Origin: Anaerolineales bacterium
Lineage (GTDB): Bacteria > Chloroflexota > Anaerolineae > Anaerolineales > E44-bin32
Direction of reading: 5' to 3'
DNA: 37,746 bases
NCBI GenBank assembly: GCA_004376465.1
Contig: SOJU01000062.1
Span: 1 to 37,746, forward strand
Program-made: the position numbers and the translations under genes
In this document: positions 33,762 to 37,746 of the stretch, in pieces
Layout: every line of letters starts with the position of its first letter
How positions within the stretch are numbered: the stretch's first letter is position 1
The notes under the pieces: generated by a model
The model's database searches: none
Seen by the model: the letters and a program-made list of their open reading frames with translations, nothing else
Told to the model about the DNA's origin: nothing

Positions 33762-36524
33762 ATGGCAGGCAAGAAGGTAAACAAGGGGAAAACAGGCAGC
33801 ATGACCAGTGCAGAGATCCGGCAATCGTTCCTCGATTTCTTCGAGGTGCGTGGCCATACGATTGTGCCCTCGATGTCACTCGTCCCCGGCGGCGACCAAA
33901 CGCTCCTTTTTACCAATTCAGGAATGGTTCAGTTTAAAGATGTCTTTCTGGGGACCGGGAAGCGCCCTTACAAACGCGTCGCCGACTCCCAGAAATGCAT
34001 GCGTGTTGCCGGAAAGCACAACGATCTTGACGATGTTGGCCGGGATGACACCCACCATACATTCTTTGAAATGCTTGGAAATTGGTCATTTGGAGATTAT
34101 TACAAAAAGGAAGCGATCGAATGGGCTTGGGAACTCCTGACGGTTGAATGGGGGCTCCCGGGCGACAAGCTATGGGCAACTTGCTTTGAAGACGAATTGG
34201 GCGAGATCCCACGCGATGATGAAGCCGCAGAATATTGGCGCCAGCAGCCAGGTTTTAACCCCGAGCATTTACTCTTCTTCGGTCGTGAAGAGAATTTTTG
34301 GGAGATGGCAGATACAGGACCAGTCGGCCCCGATAGCGAGATCTTCTTGGATCGCGGGCAGAAATACTGCGAGAAGGCAGACGAACCAGGCCATGTCTGC
34401 CAGGTAAATGGTGACTGTCAACGCTTCATTGAGCTCTGGAATCTTGTCTTTATTCAGTACAACCGGTCAAGCCCCACAAATATAAAACCCCTTCCGGCAA
34501 TGCATGTAGACACCGGCTTAGGTTTTGACCGGGTCGTCTCCGTAATCCAGGATGTGGACTCCAATTACCGAACCGACTTATTCACACCGCTGATGGACAC
34601 TGTCCAAAAACTCGCTGGCCATTCTGAAGCTGATCGCGAGACCCACCTTACACCCTACCGCGTCATCGCCGACCACTCCCGCGCGGCAACATTTCTCATC
34701 GCTGACGGGGTTGTTCCTGGAAACATTGGACGTAATTACGTCTGCCGGATGATCATCCGTCGAGCAAGCCGTTTCGGTTCGATGATCGGCTTGAACGAGC
34801 CATTCCTGGCAGATGTAGCCGAAACGGTCATCGAGCATTATGGTGACGCGTATCCAGAATTAGTCCGCAATCGCCAGGCGATACTTCAAACCGTGACAGA
34901 TGAAGAACGCCGCTTCCACCACACGGTAGAAATCGGCATCAATTACCTTTCAGATATTGTGCAGGCAACACTTGCTTCGAAGAAAAAGGTCATCTCCGGT
35001 GATCAAGCTTTTAATCTATACGCGACCTATGGCCTCCCCTTCGAAATCACTCGTGACATCGCCCGCGAGAGCAATCTTGACGTGGAGGAAGAAGGTTTCA
35101 GGGTAGCGATGGAGACCCACCGCATCGCCTCAGGCTCAGGAGACACTCTCAGCGGATTGGTTGATGATGACATCGAATTCTATCAGCAGCTTTTGGCAGA
35201 TCTTGTGGAGGAAGGACGACTTGGTGAGAACGGCGTTATGTACGATCCCTATTCCAGTTATTCCGCCCAGGGCGATATCCTTGCGATTATCACAAGCGGT
35301 CAAAAGGTTAATTCAGCCTCTGCGGGTGAATCTATTGGTGTGATCTTACCTACAACCCCCTTATACGTGGAAGCTGGAGGCCAGGTATCTGACACAGGCG
35401 TTCTTCAACCTGCCAATGGTGAGAACTGGGAGATGCGCATTACAGACACTCGACAGCCAGTTGATGGTTTAATCATCCACTTCGGTGAAGTCAGCAAAGG
35501 CAAATTCAAAGTCGGAGCTCCAGCTAAAGCAACCCTCGATAAACAACGGCGTCTGGATATCATGCGCAACCATACTGCGACGCACTTACTGCATGCCGCT
35601 CTTCGACAAGTCCTCGGTGAACACGTCCGGCAAGCCGGTTCTCTCGTCGCTCCCGATCGACTGCGTTTTGATTTCACCCATCCACAAGCAATGACGCCCG
35701 AGGAAATCGAAAAAGTCGAAGCGTGGGTTAACGAGGCTGTTCTCGAAAATCACACCCTCACAATCATCCACCAACCCCGAGATGAGGCCATCAAGGAGGG
35801 CGCGATGGCGCTCTTCGGTGAAACCTACGGCGATACTGTCCGCTCGGTGAGTATCGGCATGGATAAGCGCATCTCGTTTGAACTCTGCGCCGGCACTCAT
35901 GTAAGCGAAACGGGAATCATCGGACCCTTTCTTCTTATCAGCGAGGGGAGCGTTGCTGCCGGGATTCGGCGGATAGAAGCCTTCACCGGCCGGGAAGCGT
36001 TGCGAATGATTCGCACACAGCGCGCCAGCTTGCAGCACCTGGCTGGTGAACTCGGTGGAACACCCGATGCGGTAGAACAAAGAGTCAAGCAATTAATTGA
36101 AGAACGAGACCGCTTATTCAGCAAAATCATCACCGTTCGGAAACAGTCTGCGTTCGCGGCCTTAGATCAGCTCACCCCGGAAGATGTGAGCGGAATCTCG
36201 CTTCTGACAGGTCAAATACCCGAAGCAGATCCAGAGATCTTGCGCGATCTTGCGGACCGTTTCCGTGCGGAACACCCCAACTGTGTTGTGGTTCTCGCGT
36301 CGGTCAGCGATGAAAAACCTTTAATCGTCGCTGCAATCAGCCCGGATCTTGTAGAGCGCGATTTCCACGCAGGCGAATTAGTAAAAAACATCTCCCAAAT
36401 AATCGGTGGAGGAGGAGGCGGTAAGCCGTCGCTCGCGCAAGCTGGTGGCAAGGATCCTGCCCGTGTGGAAGAGGCGTTGGGTGCAGTAAAAACTTGGATT
36501 CAAGAACGCCTGAGTTCTAGCTGA
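33762..36524 (+). CDS. alaS: Alanyl-tRNA synthetase
   Basis: Charges tRNA-Ala. The 920-residue product has an extra basic N-terminus (MAGKKVNKGKTGSM) before the usual SAEIRQSFLDFFEVRGHTIVPS start; the GGAGG site and promoter support ATG 33762. The class II catalytic core includes FTNSGMVQFKDVFLG and RVAGKHNDLDDVGRDDTHHTFFEMLGNWSFGDYYKKEA. The editing domain holds zinc ligands HTATHLLH and CAGTHVSETG, and the C-Ala/DHHA1 domain ends with GGGGGGKPSLAQAGG. Normal length and order. The baseplate J-like gene follows after 24 bases. Confidence 0.98.
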   Translation: MAGKKVNKGKTGSMTSAEIRQSFLDFFEVRGHTIVPSMSLVPGGDQTLLFTNSGMVQFKDVFLGTGKRPYKRVADSQKCMRVAGKHNDLDDVGRDDTHHTFFEMLGNWSFGDYYKKEAIEWAWELLTVEWGLPGDKLWATCFEDELGEIPRDDEAAEYWRQQPGFNPEHLLFFGREENFWEMADTGPVGPDSEIFLDRGQKYCEKADEPGHVCQVNGDCQRFIELWNLVFIQYNRSSPTNIKPLPAMHVDTGLGFDRVVSVIQDVDSNYRTDLFTPLMDTVQKLAGHSEADRETHLTPYRVIADHSRAATFLIADGVVPGNIGRNYVCRMIIRRASRFGSMIGLNEPFLADVAETVIEHYGDAYPELVRNRQAILQTVTDEERRFHHTVEIGINYLSDIVQATLASKKKVISGDQAFNLYATYGLPFEITRDIARESNLDVEEEGFRVAMETHRIASGSGDTLSGLVDDDIEFYQQLLADLVEEGRLGENGVMYDPYSSYSAQGDILAIITSGQKVNSASAGESIGVILPTTPLYVEAGGQVSDTGVLQPANGENWEMRITDTRQPVDGLIIHFGEVSKGKFKVGAPAKATLDKQRRLDIMRNHTATHLLHAALRQVLGEHVRQAGSLVAPDRLRFDFTHPQAMTPEEIEKVEAWVNEAVLENHTLTIIHQPRDEAIKEGAMALFGETYGDTVRSVSIGMDKRISFELCAGTHVSETGIIGPFLLISEGSVAAGIRRIEAFTGREALRMIRTQRASLQHLAGELGGTPDAVEQRVKQLIEERDRLFSKIITVRKQSAFAALDQLTPEDVSGISLLTGQIPEADPEILRDLADRFRAEHPNCVVVLASVSDEKPLIVAAISPDLVERDFHAGELVKNISQIIGGGGGGKPSLAQAGGKDPARVEEALGAVKTWIQERLSSS

Positions 36525-36548
36525 CCATCTCTCCCCCTTTCAAAAATT

Positions 36549-37746
36549 GTGAAAACACAAATTGTCTATCTAGAACCTCACGATGATTACAACTCCGTCC
36601 GCGATAAATTAAACTGGACACAGGCGCCGCGCGTCATCATCGTCTGGCCAGGACGCGGGAGAGTGCTCTCTCGACGCTTCGATCTGGTAATGCTCCAGCG
36701 CTACGCTCGTAAACTTGGAATCCAGATCGGACTTGTCACGCTCGATCCTGATGTGCTGCATCATGCCGAAGCTCTTCATATTCCCACTTTCGAATCCCTC
36801 GAGCTCCAATCCGAAAAAGCCTGGCGAGTTCGAGGTGAACGAAAAATCTCCAAACCCATATCTACGGCAGAATTTTCTTCTCTGCAACCGGTAACGAAGC
36901 GAACTTCTAAAATTTCTTCCCAAATGAATCTCGCCTCGCGAATCGCGTTATTTTCCGCTGGCATCCTGGCTATTTTGGCCCTGGCAATCCTGCTCATCCC
37001 GCAGGCGGTGATCACAATTCAGCCTGAGGCAATGGATATTCTCAAGACCTACTCCCTTGGATTAGATTTGGAACAGTCAGAAACCATCACGATTCCTACT
37101 CACCTTCCGGCTCAACAAGTCCAATCGGTATTAGAAGGCCAGCTCCGTCTACCAACAACCGGAAGAGCCGCCCAACCAGATCAACCTGCTCGTGGCGAGG
37201 TCATATTCACGAACTTGACGGACCAGAGTCTCGCAATCCCGGCAGGCACGACAGTTCGTACGTTCGATCCAACTGCGCCGCACTTCGTAACTCAAACACG
37301 TGTAAACCTTGATGCGGAGAAAGGATCGCAGGTCATTGTTGAAGTGGTCGCCTCTTTACCAGGACCTGATGGTAACGTTTCCGCGGAAGCGATCCAGGCA
37401 ATCGATGGGACTCTCGGATTATCCGCCTCCGTTTCTAATCCAAGCCCAATCACGGGCGGCTCGCTCCAGGTTCGAAGTGCTGTATCGCCGACAGACTTGG
37501 TTCTCATTCACTCGGAACTGGAGGACAACCTTTTCGATGAGGCACACCAAGCCTTGCTAAGCCAGGCACAGGAGGATGAGAAACTCATCCCAGGCAGCAT
37601 TCGAGTTGTCGAAACTATCGAGGAGAGATTTAGCAATGAAATCGGAGATGCAGCCGATTCGCTTGGATTAATATTGATATTAGAGTTCGAGGGGCTGGTA
37701 TATTCCCCAGATCAACTGCACTCTGCTATGAATTTCGTTGTGGCCG
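36549..37746 (+). CDS. Baseplate J/gp47-like membrane protein, 3'-truncated by window edge
   Basis: Not in the ORF track because no stop occurs before the window ends; I read 399 open codons from GTG 36549. The N-terminus (MKTQIVYLEPHDDYNSVRDK, then RVIIVWPGRGRVLSRRFDL) forms an alpha/beta domain seen in Chloroflexota proteins labelled baseplate J-like. A single membrane segment follows (about residues 130-153, IALFSAGILAILALAILLIP), then an outside beta-rich region with GEVIFTNLTDQSLAIPAGTTV and PGPDGNVSAEAI, typical of gp47/baseplate J-like repeats. There is no Shine-Dalgarno. No other phage or contractile-injection gene is in view, so a true baseplate role is doubtful; a cell-surface adhesion-like or assembly role is possible. 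Confidence 0.72.
   Translation, partial: MKTQIVYLEPHDDYNSVRDKLNWTQAPRVIIVWPGRGRVLSRRFDLVMLQRYARKLGIQIGLVTLDPDVLHHAEALHIPTFESLELQSEKAWRVRGERKISKPISTAEFSSLQPVTKRTSKISSQMNLASRIALFSAGILAILALAILLIPQAVITIQPEAMDILKTYSLGLDLEQSETITIPTHLPAQQVQSVLEGQLRLPTTGRAAQPDQPARGEVIFTNLTDQSLAIPAGTTVRTFDPTAPHFVTQTRVNLDAEKGSQVIVEVVASLPGPDGNVSAEAIQAIDGTLGLSASVSNPSPITGGSLQVRSAVSPTDLVLIHSELEDNLFDEAHQALLSQAQEDEKLIPGSIRVVETIEERFSNEIGDAADSLGLILILEFEGLVYSPDQLHSAMNFVVA

Noticed and set aside
36549-37746. Prophage or contractile injection system at the right edge
   Set aside because: Only one baseplate J-like protein is visible and it has a membrane anchor; no capsid, tail, integrase or lysis genes are nearby, and it directly follows the housekeeping gene alaS.

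Overview
The window reads as a chromosomal segment of an anaerobic Chloroflexota bacterium, most likely class Anaerolineae. The assignment rests on gene content: lipoproteins with Pro/Thr/Ser 'PTATPTP' linkers, a mevalonate-pathway decarboxylase in a bacterium, a tungsten-type aldehyde:ferredoxin oxidoreductase, a topoisomerase I with an extra N-terminal zinc ribbon, and a Chloroflexota-style baseplate J-like membrane protein. There is no 16S gene or other direct taxonomic marker, so this is inference. Nearly all the DNA is coding. No insertion sequence, integrase, prophage core or CRISPR array was seen.

Left part (1-8610): a lipoprotein cut by the window edge and a BMP/PnrA-like substrate-binding lipoprotein lie on the minus strand. 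Divergent from them is a long plus-strand series: Tat-exported L,D-transpeptidase, mevalonate (di)phosphate decarboxylase, RseP-type site-2 protease, HEAT-repeat protein, AEC-family permease, a membrane-anchored MA-like metalloprotease that seems to start at ATA, and a DEDDy-type exonuclease domain protein.

Middle (8626-15365): a cytoplasmic-looking fusion of an M23 peptidase with a glycosidase-like TIM barrel sits downstream of radC (minus). Then come a zinc-ribbon membrane protein (plus), a bidirectional terminator, enolase (minus), mnmA with a small membrane protein (plus), and a DUF948-like/YtxH pair (plus). The mnmA and DUF948-like genes have a -10 box about 6 nt before the ATG and no Shine-Dalgarno, which suggests leaderless mRNAs.

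Redox cluster (15458-21456, minus): SCP2 sterol-carrier domain protein, DUF4242-like small protein, GMC/cholesterol-oxidase-like flavoenzyme carrying a ferredoxin-type Cys cluster, aldehyde:ferredoxin oxidoreductase, and NAD(P)HX repair enzyme. A plausible reading is lipid or alcohol binding, oxidation to an aldehyde, and further oxidation with electrons passed to ferredoxin. The first gene shares a symmetrical divergent promoter with dgt (plus), which is followed by greA.

Right part (23400-37746): on the minus strand, dprA, a mannose-1-phosphate guanylyltransferase and topA, then a two-TM protein of unknown role. On the plus strand, a two-gene heterodimeric ABC exporter with one degenerate ATPase site, a 440-bp non-coding stretch next to a lone tRNA-Asp (minus), alaS with a clear sigma-70-type promoter, and a baseplate J-like membrane protein cut by the right edge. 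Both edge genes are absent from the supplied ORF track because they lack a stop inside the window.
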